Positions 53,902-63,833 of a DNA stretch of 64,000 nt are shown here, in pieces. Position numbers and translations under genes: made by a program. This stretch comes from Patescibacteria group bacterium UBA6489 (GTDB lineage Bacteria; Patescibacteriota; Gracilibacteria; BD1-5; UBA6164). Location of the stretch: positions 1-64,000 of the forward strand of contig DJMN01000004.1 in assembly GCA_002435385.1 (NCBI GenBank), written 5' to 3'. The first letter of the stretch is position 1. Each line of letters starts with the position of its first letter. The notes under the pieces were generated by a model. It saw only the letters and a program-made list of their open reading frames with translations, did not search any database and was not told where the DNA came from.

Positions 53902-54572
53902 TATTTCACAATCTTATCAATTAAACCATCCTTTATATGAACAACCCTCTTTGCATAAGAAGCAACATCAGGATCATGAGTAATCATAATAATAGTCTTT
54001 CAACTCTTATTTAACTTTTTAAACAACTTCAATAAATCCTTTCACGTAACACTATCCAAAGCTCATGTTGGTTCATCAGCCAAAAGCAAAGAAGGATCAC
54101 ATGCCAAAGCACGAGCTATACAAACCCTTTGTTGTTCTCATCAAGATAACATATCTGGAGTACTATTTATTTTCTCCCCTAATCAAACCTCTTTCAAAGC
54201 TTCTACAGCCCTCTTATACTTCCTAGAAAATCACCATCACTTATAAGCCAAAGGCAATGCAACCTGATGCCAAGCAGAAAGCCTTGGTAATAAATTATAT
54301 CACTGAAAAATAAATCAAATCTCATCCCTACGAAAAGTAGCCTGTTCATCCTCCGTGAAATCAGCAACATTAGTTCACTCAAAAAAATAATCTCAAGAAG
54401 TAGGAATATCAAGAATTCAAATCATATTCATCAAAGTACTCTTTCATGATCAAGATGGTCACATTATAGCAATAAATCATCCACCCTTAACTTTCAAATT
54501 AATCCCCTTCAAAACCATCATATCCTTTCATCAAACCAAATAAGACTTTTTCAAATTCTTAATCTCAATCAT
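53901..54572 (-). CDS. ABC transporter ATP-binding protein (MacB/LolD type), 223 aa
   Basis: Walker A IMGPSGSGKSTLMNMIG, Q-loop FIFQGYNLLP, signature LSGGEQQRVCIARAL, Walker B LLLADEPTGALD and the H-loop ITHDPDV are complete. Four of these glycines are TGA, and the Arg of ARAL is CGT, which fits the GCG tRNA. It energises the permease at 52687-53901. Start ATG 54572. Confidence 0.96.
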
Positions 54573-54636
54573 AACTACTAAATTAATATTTAATTTTTGT
54601 TTTAAATTTTTCAAATTCCACCTTCCCCATTCCTCG

Positions 54637-54670
54637 TCTCCCCCTCAATTGAGGGGGATTAAGGGGGAGC
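54637..54670. repeat. Interspersed hairpin repeat, copy B
   Basis: CTCCCCCTCAATTGAGGGGG, then ATTAAGGGGGAGC. Confidence 0.65.
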
Positions 54671-54696
54671 TTTAAATATAATACTCCCATTTTCCT

Positions 54697-54732
54697 TCCC
54701 CTCTCCTGTAGGAGAGGGGTTAGGGGTGAGGT
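54697..54732. repeat. Interspersed hairpin repeat, copy C
   Basis: CCCCTCTCCTGTAGGAGAGG, then GGTTAGGGGTGAGGTT. It lies between the adaptor gene stop and copy B. Confidence 0.7.
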
Positions 54733-54738
54733 TATCTA

Positions 54739-56772
54739 CTAATTCATATCAGTCTTACCAAAAGGATTACTACTTCAATCATCTATTCACATCTCCTTCA
54801 AAACCTCATCATCCAAAACAGAAGACTTTATCACATCTCACTCTTTAAGTCACTCAGAAACCTCCACATGAAAATTATTAATAACTCCCGTCTTTACATC
54901 ACGACGCTTATATTCCTCACCATCTTTCAAATAAACAAATTTATATCAATTCTCTTGAACAAGAGCAAGAGAAGGTATAATTAAAACATCATTAGCCTCA
55001 TCTGTTGTAATAGTAACCAAAGCAGACATACCAGCTAAAATCTCTAAATCCTGTGGTTCTAACAGCACCTTAGCCTCATAATAATACCCTCATCTTCCAT
55101 TTGGCTGAGGATTAACATTCCTCTTACTTATTGCTGACTCTATAGGATTATTAGGATAAGAATCAAAAGTAATAACAACAGGATCTCACTTTTGAATTTT
55201 CACTATATCAATCTGTCCTATCTGTAATTCAAGCTCTATAAGATTAGGATTCTCTATAACAATATATTTTCTATCATCAAGTTTATACTGTTCTCACTCA
55301 ACAATATCAATATCACGAACCCTTCAATTAAACTCTGCAATAATCTGATAATCATCTTTTTGATCTATAGTTCTTTCTACCTTAAGTTGAGCCTGTTTTA
55401 TTAAATTATTTTGTTGTTGAATATCATATTTATCAGCACCATCAAGTAAATCAGTAAGCTCCTTCTCTAGAACTTTTATATTTTCTAAAAGATTCTCATT
55501 CTGAGTCTTTTTTCTCTGAAGAGAATTAAAATTATCTTTTTCCAAATTCGCAATTTCCTTAGTCAAAGAAACTAAATCCTCAGCCTGTTTTCTAAGAGCA
55601 GATTGCTTTGTCTCATAACTTAATTTCTTTTGTTCTACAGAAAGCTCCAATTGATTCTCTACAACACTTTGAGATAAAAGAGAATTTATAGAATTTGATA
55701 ATGTCTCTAAATTCGTACGAACAGCCAAAGCCTTTGTTCTAGAAGTCTCCAAAGACGTCTTAAAAGTAGAAATGTCTGTACTAGATAATTTTCAACTAGC
55801 TTCAATACTCATATCAACAGAATCCAAAGCATCATCAATCAACTCAACCAATATAGTAGAATCTTGATAGTATTCTTCAATAAGTTCTTTTATTTGTGAA
55901 TCAGAATAACTAGAATCTAAACTACTAAACTTCTCTTTATACTCTTTTATAAAGTTATAAACAGAAGTCACTTCACTCTTAGTTTTTTTCTTTAAACCAG
56001 AGTCCTTTGCTCACAAATAAATATCATAATCATCATTTTTATACTGAAAAGCAGGAGAAACTCAAAAAATCTCATCCACAGACTCAACCACATACTCAGC
56101 ATCTCACAAACTAGAGTTAAGAGAATTAACTACAGAATCAATAGTCTTCTTTCTTGCATTCAAAGTAGTCTCAGTTTTCTCTGTTTCAAGTTCTGTATTT
56201 ACCTCTATATCAGACTTCGCAACCTCTAAATCCTTCTGAGCAATTCTATAATCCCTAAGCTTCTGTTGTAACAAATCATTTTTCTTTTGCAACTCAACAT
56301 CCAACTGCCTCTTTAAAATACTTTCTTGTTCTTTCTCAACCTCATAGTTAGTCTTAGCTTCACTTATTTGCATCCTAAGTTGAGACTCTCTAACAGAAGT
56401 ATCATTATTTAAAAGTTTAGTTAATCACAATCTAGCATTTTCTAAGTCAATTTGTGCAGTTTTAACAGCATTATCATAATCATCTAAACTAAGTTCAGCC
56501 AATATATCTCAAGCTTTAACCTCATCTCAAACTCTTACATAAACTTTAGAAATCTTTCATTCCTGTCCAAAAGAAAGATTCTGCTCATCAGCAAGCTTAG
56601 CAGTTGCAGTAACCTTTACCTCTGTCCTTATATCTCACTTTTCTACAGTATAAGCCATTTTAGCTTTTAATATAGCTTCTTCCTCTACTTTTTTTTGTTT
56701 ATTCCAAAAATATCCCCCTACTCAAACAGAAGTTATTATGATAACAGCAGCAATTGTCTTTTTAAATCTCAT
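54739..56772 (-). CDS. HlyD/MacA-type membrane-fusion adaptor, 677 aa
   Basis: N-terminal anchor (FKKTIAAVIIITSVGVGGYF), the lipoyl/barrel half with GKISKVYVRVGDEVKAGDIL, a very long coiled-coil hairpin (~100-470; KEQESILKRQLDVELQKK, and EQKKLSYETKQSALRKQAED), then the second lipoyl/beta-barrel half and an ending NPFGKTDMN. The hairpin is longer than in MacA itself. It bridges the permease and the cell exterior. Same direction as the ABC genes, with copies B and C of the repeat between. TAG TAG double stop. Confidence 0.88.
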
Positions 56773-56913
56773 AGCCTATTACTTGTTTATATACAATTTA
56801 AAACAAGTATAGCTTATCTAAAAGATTTTTACCAAAAAACAAGAATATTCATCATACTTTTTAAATTGACTTATCTTTTATCTCTTACTAAATATATAAA
56901 ATAAATATTTTTT

Positions 56914-57996
56914 CTAATCCTCATTAAGAAACTCTTCTATCTTTTCCCTTATCTCATCAAATTCACTCGCTAAAACAAAATGATTCCCTTCACTAAAAAT
57001 AAGCTTATCCAAATTATTTAAATTACTATTTACCATAAAATCCTCAATATAAGAAAACGGAACCCTCTCATCCTCTTCTCAATGAATCACTAAAACATCT
57101 TTTCACTTTACATTATTTTTAAAACCGGAACCATCTGTAATTTTCTTTTCTATAACCCCTGAAATAAATATCACCTTAGAAAATATATTATCATCATCCT
57201 GTGAAACAAGTCTTGTTAATCATCTACCACCATTAGAAACTCACATCAAAACAACCTCTGTATCTTTATTTACAATCCCCTTATTCAATAAATCATTATA
57301 GGTATTCCAAACTAATTCAGTTCACCTTTCATCATTCCAATTTCACCAACCAAAAATAGGACTAACTAGAGTCACTCCCTCATCATCCATAAATAACTTA
57401 AAAAGCTTTTGATAAAACATAAAACTACCTGCACTTCAATGCAACAAAATTACTAATCTATTTTTGCTATTTTCTGGTTTGTATAAAAAATACTTCTCAT
57501 CACCAACATTATTAAAAATAGCATTCGGAATCTGACTAGGTAATTCTATATCAACCGCCTCCTCTGTTTTCAATATAATATTTCTAAAAGAATTAAGCTT
57601 ATTATTATCTATTCACAAAGCCCAAGCAGCCCTAAATCATATATTTAAAAGTTCCTTTTCTGATATAGCATTTAAAGGATTCAAAGAAAATTTATTACAA
57701 GAATCAATACAAACAAGAGAAAAATTATTATACTCTCATTCATTTTTTTGAAAACTAAGCCCAAATATAACCAAAAAACAAGATAAAAAAACAAAAACAT
57801 ATTTTATATTAGTCTTATCTTTTAAAATAAAAATAACAGGAAAAACCAAAAAAATTAAAAACGAAATTCAAAAAATAAAAGTTTTTAAAGTCTCAACAGA
57901 CAAAAACAAAATAAATAAAAAATACCAAAAAATGGAAGTGCTAAATAAATAACACACTACCATAAATCATTTACTATTTTTAAAAAATTCTTTCAT
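56914..57996 (-). CDS. Membrane-anchored alpha/beta hydrolase, 360 aa
   Basis: Residues 1-~95 hold three hydrophobic segments. The catalytic half begins about 165: ILLHGSAGSFMFYQ (oxyanion), VVLMGVSNGGRGL (nucleophile Ser of G-x-S-x-G), VLVIHGEEDERVP (Asp) and EGNHFVL (His). The order and spacing are those of dienelactone hydrolase/poly-PHB depolymerase-like enzymes. Substrate not evident. TGA supplies glycines of the HG and GVS motifs. Ends at TAG. Confidence 0.82.
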
Positions 57997-58104
57997 TAGT
58001 CATAATCAATAAATATTTATAAAAATATAATAATCAACAAAACAAAAATATCCAAAAAAAGCTTCTAGAAATTACTCTAAAAGCTTTTAATATAATAAAC
58101 TAAC

Positions 58105-59220
58105 CTATATTTTTCCTTTCCTAATCTTATCACATACCTCAAGTTTTTTTATCCCCAATGCTCAAACAGTAAACAATCAAACTATAGGATTAACTCAATT
58201 TGTAAGTCAAAACAATAAAGTAAATCAAAAAATTATAAGTAGCTTTTTGTATAATTCTTTAACCTTGTATTTATCAATAAAAATTGAACTAATAACCATA
58301 GTGTTCAAAAGTCATAAAAATACAAACATAAAAATATAAGCAAACAAAAACAATAAACCAAAAGGAAAACCAACCACAGTTATAAAAAGTAAAATTATAA
58401 CAACAGGAGTTCATACCATAACTAAAAATCCATATAAAAAGCTTTTTCATGTTTCCTTTCTTAAATTATCAGAAACATTTGAGAAAAATTTGGCAAAATA
58501 AAGATAAATAAGAGAAGCAAACAAAAACAATCCCAAAACCTTCACAATCAAATATGAAGTCAAAAATCAGATCGCAGATTTTTTCACATCCTCTCTAATA
58601 ACATTTTTCTCAAACACAACCTCTCATTTTATAGAACTCTCTAAAGATGGCATCTCATCTCTTCCTCTATAAATAACATTTCAATTAATAACCCCAGAAC
58701 CTGAATTATTTCTAAACTTTTCCAGATTAACCTCTGCATCAGAACTAATCATTCAGTTTAATATAAACTCTCAGACAGAAATCTTTGCTTTTCACATAAC
58801 ATCTCAATCTAAAGTTAACCTTCAAGCTCAAACCACAAGATCTCCTCAAATCACTACTCAATCCTTAACCCTTACATCTCAACCTCAAACAACCAAGTCT
58901 CAAGCAACATTACCCTCAATAACAATATTTCATCATGCAACTCTCACATCATCTCAAACATTTCAAGAAATAGTTATATTTCATCATGCAATAATTAAAT
59001 CCTCCTTTACATCAGATTCTATAATCAACTCTCAACCAGAAATCACCAAATCTCAATTAACAGGAGCCACAACTTCAACTCTCCCTCCAGCAACATACAA
59101 ATCATCATTAACCTCCTCCTGAATACTAATCTCCTCTCATCACTTTATCTCAAATGCATTCACTCACACAAATGAAAAAACACCAAAAAACAAAAGCACC
59201 AAAACTAAAAGCTTTTTCAT
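58105..59220 (-). CDS. Bactofilin-type polymer-forming protein with membrane segments, 371 aa
   Basis: The signal/anchor (1-~22) is followed by ~150 residues of right-handed beta-helix repeats (AGGNITISGNVGDDVRVAGG and similar, nearly every Gly a TGA), as in bactofilins and related polymer-forming cytoskeletal proteins. The C-terminal ~150 residues have four hydrophobic helices. An exported, membrane-bound bactofilin relative is common in CPR genomes. It may shape the cell envelope. TAG end. Confidence 0.85.
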
Positions 59221-59273
59221 AATAAAAAAATTAGAAAAATAAAGTATTTACATACATTAGACACCCTAATCAT

Positions 59274-59302
59274 AAAAAAGTTTCAAAAAATTGAAACTTT
59301 TT
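59274..59302. terminator. Hairpin between bactofilin and sigma-factor genes
   Basis: AAAAAAGTTTC / GAAACTTTTTT, loop about 7. Confidence 0.7.
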
Positions 59303-59356
59303 TATTTTTTATTAGTCTAAATAATGAATTTATAAATTAAAAAAAATCCTACTATT

Positions 59357-59389
59357 CCCTCTCCTTGAGGAGAGGGTTAGGGTGAGGTT
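59357..59389. repeat. Interspersed hairpin repeat, copy D
   Basis: CCCTCTCCTTGAGGAGAGGG, then TTAGGGTGAGGTT. It ends 7 bases before the ATG of the sigma gene, so its GGTGAGG may serve as that gene's ribosome-binding site. Confidence 0.7.
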
Positions 59390-59395
59390 AAAAAC

Positions 59396-59935
59396 ATGCA
59401 AGACAAACAACTTATAAAACAATACCTATACTGAAACAAAGAATCTCTTGAAGAACTCCTAGAGAAACACCTGCAAACCATATTTGCTTCATGTTATAGA
59501 GTATGTTTAGACGAATCCGATGCAAACGATATAACACAAAATGTCTTAATAAAAATAATTAAGAACCTACACAAATTCTCATTTAAGAGTAGCTTTAAAA
59601 CATGGTATTACAGAATTTCATACAATGAAAGCATAACATACCTAAAGAAAAACAAATGATTTACAAACATAGAAGAAATAGAACAAAATTTAGTATTTGA
59701 AGAAGATAAATCAGCAGACATAGATAAAGAAATACAAAAAAACAAAATTACAAAAGAAATAAATAAACTTCCACTAATAGAAAGAAATATAATACTACTT
59801 TTCTATTACGATGAACTAAAAATAAAAGAAATTTCAAGAATAATATGACTAAATGAAAACACAATAAAAACCAAACTCCACAGAACTAAGAAAAAATTAA
59901 AATCTAACTTAGAAAAAATATGAAAAACATTATAA
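59396..59935 (+). CDS. ECF-type RNA polymerase sigma factor, 179 aa
   Basis: Region 2 at ~25-95 (DESDANDITQNVLIKIIKN, FKSSFKTWYYRISYNESITY) and region 4 at ~125-175 (LPLIERNIILLFYYDELKIK, EISRIIGLNENTIKTKLHRT). Only two or three TGA codons. It overlaps the following membrane protein by 16 bases, the usual layout of a sigma factor with its anti-sigma factor. Its start lies next to repeat copy D. Confidence 0.9.
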
Positions 59936-60267
59936 AGAATTACCAAACTCCCAAAGTCGATAACAGTATATTATCAACAGTCTTAAATAAAGAAAATAAA
60001 AAAGTAGATTATACCAATATATTCTCCTATCTACTCATAACTCTATTTTTCTGACTATTTATAAAAAATTCAATTATACTAAATTTTTCTTACATAGATA
60101 TCTCACTTTCTATGCTACAAAGTGTAAACATATATCTTTTGATAATTTTAAACTTAATAATTTCGATAATTTATTTCATTTCCCAAAACATACTTCTAAT
60201 CATATCAGTAGTTTCAATATATTTCATAGGAAATATATATTCTTATAAAATACAAAAAGAAAACTAA
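59920..60267 (+). CDS. Putative membrane anti-sigma factor, 115 aa
   Basis: A cytoplasmic N-terminus (MKNIIKNYQTPKVDNSILST) is followed by about three hydrophobic segments (NIFSYLLITLFFGLFIKN, and INIYLLI-like). It resembles the small membrane partners of ECF sigma factors only by place and topology. The start overlaps the sigma gene, so it is translationally coupled. TAA end. Confidence 0.65.
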
Positions 60268-60331
60268 AAAACCTTGATTAAAAATCATAAAAACATATCA
60301 TAAAATTATATTACTTCTTAACTAAATTCTT

Positions 60332-60538
60332 ATGACAAAAGTTTGAACTTTATTCAAAGTAACAGAAAAAATACCTGCAGCAGGTAAATATAAATGTCTA
60401 ATTTGTTGATTAGTAGTTGAAATAGAACAACATTTTATAGATAGATGAACAACTTTCTTTGTCTGTCCAATATGTAAATCAGGTTCAGAAGAATGACCAG
60501 TTTGACCAGAAAAAGAAGTTTGGCAATATATGGGATAA
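60332..60538 (+). CDS. Small zinc-ribbon protein, 68 aa
   Basis: Two CxxC knuckles, KCLICG and VCPICK, about 25 residues apart, as in rubredoxin-like and zinc-ribbon proteins. MTKVGTLFKVTEKIPAAGKY precedes, and GSEEGPVGPEKEVWQYMG follows. Seven Gly codons are TGA. It has its own terminator and stands alone. Metal binding is likely; the role is unknown. Confidence 0.72.
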
Positions 60539-60545
60539 TAAAAAT

Positions 60546-60569
60546 AAAAAACGGAATTATCCGTTTTTT
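60546..60569 (+). terminator. Terminator of the zinc-ribbon gene
   Basis: AAAAACGGA, ATTA, TCCGTTTTT, then more T. Confidence 0.85.
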
Positions 60570-60686
60570 ATTTTTATTTTTTGACATTCTCTCATCTTTT
60601 TCCAATAATTCTCTTGCAGACTGTAATAAATCATTAAGATAAATATTTTCTACCTTATAATATTAACTACATCATAAAATTTTTTA

Positions 60687-61403
60687 TTATCCCTTTCATC
60701 TCCCCATAAAAGGCTTTATCTCCCCTGCTTCAAAAACACTATCCTCAACCTTTTCTCAGATAATCTTAACCTTTTCTCAGACTTCCAAATTAACTCTTCA
60801 TCTAACAACGGTATCTCCATCAAACAAAATATTCCACTGTTTTTCATTATAATCAATAAAAGTAAAATCCCACTCATTAACCTCTACAATCTCTCATATC
60901 AACAATCACCTATCTTCATCTTGCCAAATACTAACCATTCTAGAAGCCTTATCTTCAACAAGCAAAGACCTATACTTTGGAACAACATCTTCTATAACTC
61001 ACTCAACAACAAAAGAAATTCAAGAAAAATACAAAAGCATACCCAACAAAATTGATGAAAATACATTTATAAAAAATATCTTCATAAAGCTAAACCTATA
61101 TCCCCTTTCTGTATGCCTAAAATTATAATAAGAAAAAAACATAGAAATAAGCAAAAAGAAAATCCAAAACAAAGGCATATATACAACCAAAATTTTTATG
61201 AATCACAGTCTATATCCCAAAGACCAATCAATATCAGAAAAATACCCCAAACTAATACTCAAAGCCAAAGCTCAAATAATTACTGAAAACACAAGAAAAA
61301 ACCAAACAGACAAATGCTTCAAAACAAAAATATACTTAGGAGTCTGCTTTATGTTTTCCTTTTTTATTTTATCTACAATACCTTTACTAAAATCCTTTTT
61401 CAT
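60687..61403 (-). CDS. Putative membrane anti-sigma factor with OB-like domain, 238 aa
   Basis: The cytoplasmic N-terminus (KKDFSKGIVDKIKKENIKQT) is followed by three hydrophobic segments (FFLVFSVIIGALALSISLGY, IKILVVYMPLFWIFFLLIS, FSSILLGMLLYFSG). A C-terminal beta-rich domain (~170-235) has GEIVEVNEWDFTFIDY. CPR membrane proteins of this form lie downstream of sigma factors; here it begins 4 bases after the sigma gene at 61408-62001. TAA end. Confidence 0.7.
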
Positions 61404-61407
61404 AAAT

Positions 61408-62001
61408 CTACAAATAAAGTTTTAAATTATTCCTATCAGCCATTTCTCTGAACTGTTTTTTTCACCTATTTATCAAGATAGCAACTGTTCACTTTGGAAT
61501 CTTTAATATATCGCTTATTTCATTGTAATCTTTTTCTTCTAAAAACTTTAAAACTAATACATCCCTATACTTTTTATCCAACAAATTTAAAACTGATATT
61601 ATCTTTCAAATAAGCTCCTTATTTTGTACACCAGATTCTATATCAACTCAAGAATCTATCATCTCTATCAAATTCACATACTCCTCATCATCTGTTTCTA
61701 AACTAACATCCATTTTATTTTTATTCTTCCTATGAAAATCAATCACCATATTATGAGTAATTCTGTATATCCAGCTAGAAAAACTTAGCTTATCATCATA
61801 ACTATTTATATTTTTATAAGCCTTTATAAAGACTTCCTGTAAAATGTTTTCGGTTTCTTCTGGAGAGATATTTGTTATTCTATTTATATATCTAGACAAT
61901 TTTCCCTCATAATTTTTTACCACACAATAAAAAGCATCAATATCTCAAGACGATATTTTCCTCACTATATCCTTATCTGTATTTTCTTTACAATTCCACA
62001 T
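61408..62001 (-). CDS. ECF-type RNA polymerase sigma factor, 197 aa
   Basis: Region 2: INRITNISPEETENILQEVF, then KLSFSSWIYRITHNMVIDFH. Region 4: LNLLDKKYRDVLVLKFLEEK, DYNEISDILKIPKGTVAILI and NRGKKQFRE. SigE/SigW-like ECF factor. It forms an operon with the membrane gene at 60687-61403, like the pair at 59396-60267. ATG 62001; TGA glycines in SSGDIDAF, IDSGVDIESG and IPKGTV. Confidence 0.92.
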
Positions 62002-62136
62002 AAGATTATTTTACAAACACCTATTAATCTGACATCTATTAATACGAAATTTAAATAATTTTCTTTCAAAAAATAATAATTCTAAACAAAAAACCTTTTT
62101 ATTTTATTCTTACAATATATTTTATTTCAAAAAAAA

Positions 62137-62158
62137 GTCCACTTTTTGAAAAGTGAAC
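62137..62158 (-). terminator. Terminator of the small secreted protein gene
   Basis: Minus strand GTTCACTTTT, loop, AAAAGTGGAC, then T8. About 20 bases past the TAG at 62178. Confidence 0.65.
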
Positions 62159-62177
62159 TCCTCTAATCTATATAAAA

Positions 62178-62597
62178 CTATTGAACTTGGCAATTTCAAC
62201 CATTACTACCTCTACCTTGTCATCTTCATTCTCATTTTCCCATTCATCTTCACTCTCATCTTCCTTCACCATTTTTAAGTCATAAACCTAACTCTGCTCT
62301 AATAGCTTTTGCTTCTTCTAATTTTCATTCTTGAGCTAATTTATTAGCTTCTGCAAATTTTTCAAAATTATCAGCATTTACAACCTCTGTAACCCTTCAT
62401 TTACCATCCATAAGTTCTTTCCATGCTTCATAATCTTTTGTTTCAAAAGCTTCCTGCATTGCCTCATGCCTATCTTCTGAATAATCTGGTCATTTTACAC
62501 TTGGATCTCCACGATAAGCAGATACACCTGAAATAGTTAACATTCATACGATTCAAGCTAGAGATATTCCAGCTAATATTTTTTTACTTGTTTTCAT
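62178..62597 (-). CDS. Small secreted Gly-rich protein, 139 aa
   Basis: Signal peptide (KILAGISLAGIVGMLTISGV, cleaved near SAYRG). The middle is EAMQEAFETKDYEAWKELMD then GRVTEVVNADNFEKFAEANK and LEEAKAIRAELGLGL, a module common in CPR secreted proteins of unknown role. The C-terminus is a Gly/Arg run (GEGRGEGRGMGKGEGRGQGR) coded largely by TGA. Probably envelope-located. Confidence 0.78.
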
Positions 62598-62806
62598 AAT
62601 ACAAATATTTAGAAATATAAATTTTACTTTAGAAGAATTTATCTAGAATTTTGATTCTTCTAAAACTTAGTACGAAACCCTAAACTTTTTTCTTTCAAAA
62701 AATTTCAGTTTTTTTTATTTCTTGTCACTTTATTTGCATTAAATCGTTTAAATATATACCAAGCTTGTAACATTTTTATATAATTTATCTTTTAAAATTT
62801 CCTCTT

Positions 62807-63826
62807 ATGAGAAAACTTTTACTAATTTCAACAACATTTATTTTACTACCATTATTCTGAAATATAACAAATGCAGACTGTGCAAGTTGAGCATTTTGTT
62901 GAGCAAAACAAATATGTAATTCTGATTACTGTTGCACAGATTACAAAACATTTGAAGACAACTGTTGAGATACGGAATGATACAACTTTCAATACCCTTG
63001 AGAATGTCAAGAATGTGTTCATTTATGATGAGGTCTAGTATATTGGACTCTCGAATGAACAGAACCTCAAAGCTGTTGTGAATGACTAACTCCAGTTAGC
63101 CCTAAAATGCTTAATGATTGACCTCCTATGGCAGATCTACCAGCTATCTGTATAAAAAAATGAGATTGAATCTGTGATACTAGATATGAAGATGAAAAAA
63201 ATTCTCCAGAAGATTGTTCAGAAAAGAAGTGTAGTGATGAAGTCCAGGTATGTAATGACGGATCAGTAATTACTCAAAAATGAGAAAATTGCGAATTTGA
63301 AGCTTGTCCATGAAGTGAAGATGAATCAATAATGTTTTGTGAAAGATTTGATGATCCTGTATGTGCTTCTATTATAAAATGTACAGAGCAGTGATCTCAT
63401 ACTTGTGAAAAAACTTATGAAACTTTTGAAAATGAATGTTATTTAAGTACTAGAGAACATTCTTATAAATACCAATATGAATACAAATGAGAGTGTGAAG
63501 TTTTACCACTAGAAATTAGAAATAAAATTGAAAATTTAGTAAATAATTTTATGAATAAAGTTGATTTAAAATATACAGATAAAGAAAAAAGAGTTTCTTT
63601 TTTAGACCTGATGATATCTAAGTTTGAAAAGATAGAACCTAAAAATGAAAAACTAGAGGCTGTTGTTACTTCTATTGTTTATAAGCTAAAAAAATTAAAA
63701 AGAGCAATAAAAAACGATATAGAGAGTAGTGAATGTTATTCAAAGTGATGAGAGTGGGATTATAAAACAGGTTTTCCATATCGGGACAATATTCATGATA
63801 AAGCAAATTGAGAATGTAAGTATTAA
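62807..63826 (+). CDS. Cysteine-rich secreted protein, 339 aa
   Basis: Signal peptide (LLLISTTFILLPLFGNITNA), then ~30 Cys in the first 210 residues: an N-terminal CASGAFCGAKQICNSDYCC stretch, an EECVHLGGGLVYW-like middle, a GDGICDTRYEDEKNSPEDCS segment and a CNDGSVITQKGENCEFEACP repeat. The last two are follistatin/Kazal-like modules seen in CPR secreted proteins. The C-terminal ~110 residues are helical (EIRNKIENLVNNFMNKVDLK) and end GFPY-x-DNIHDKANGECKY, where x is CGG; Trp fits (YWDN). Adhesion or protease inhibition is possible. Confidence 0.75.
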
Positions 63827-63833
63827 AAAATCG

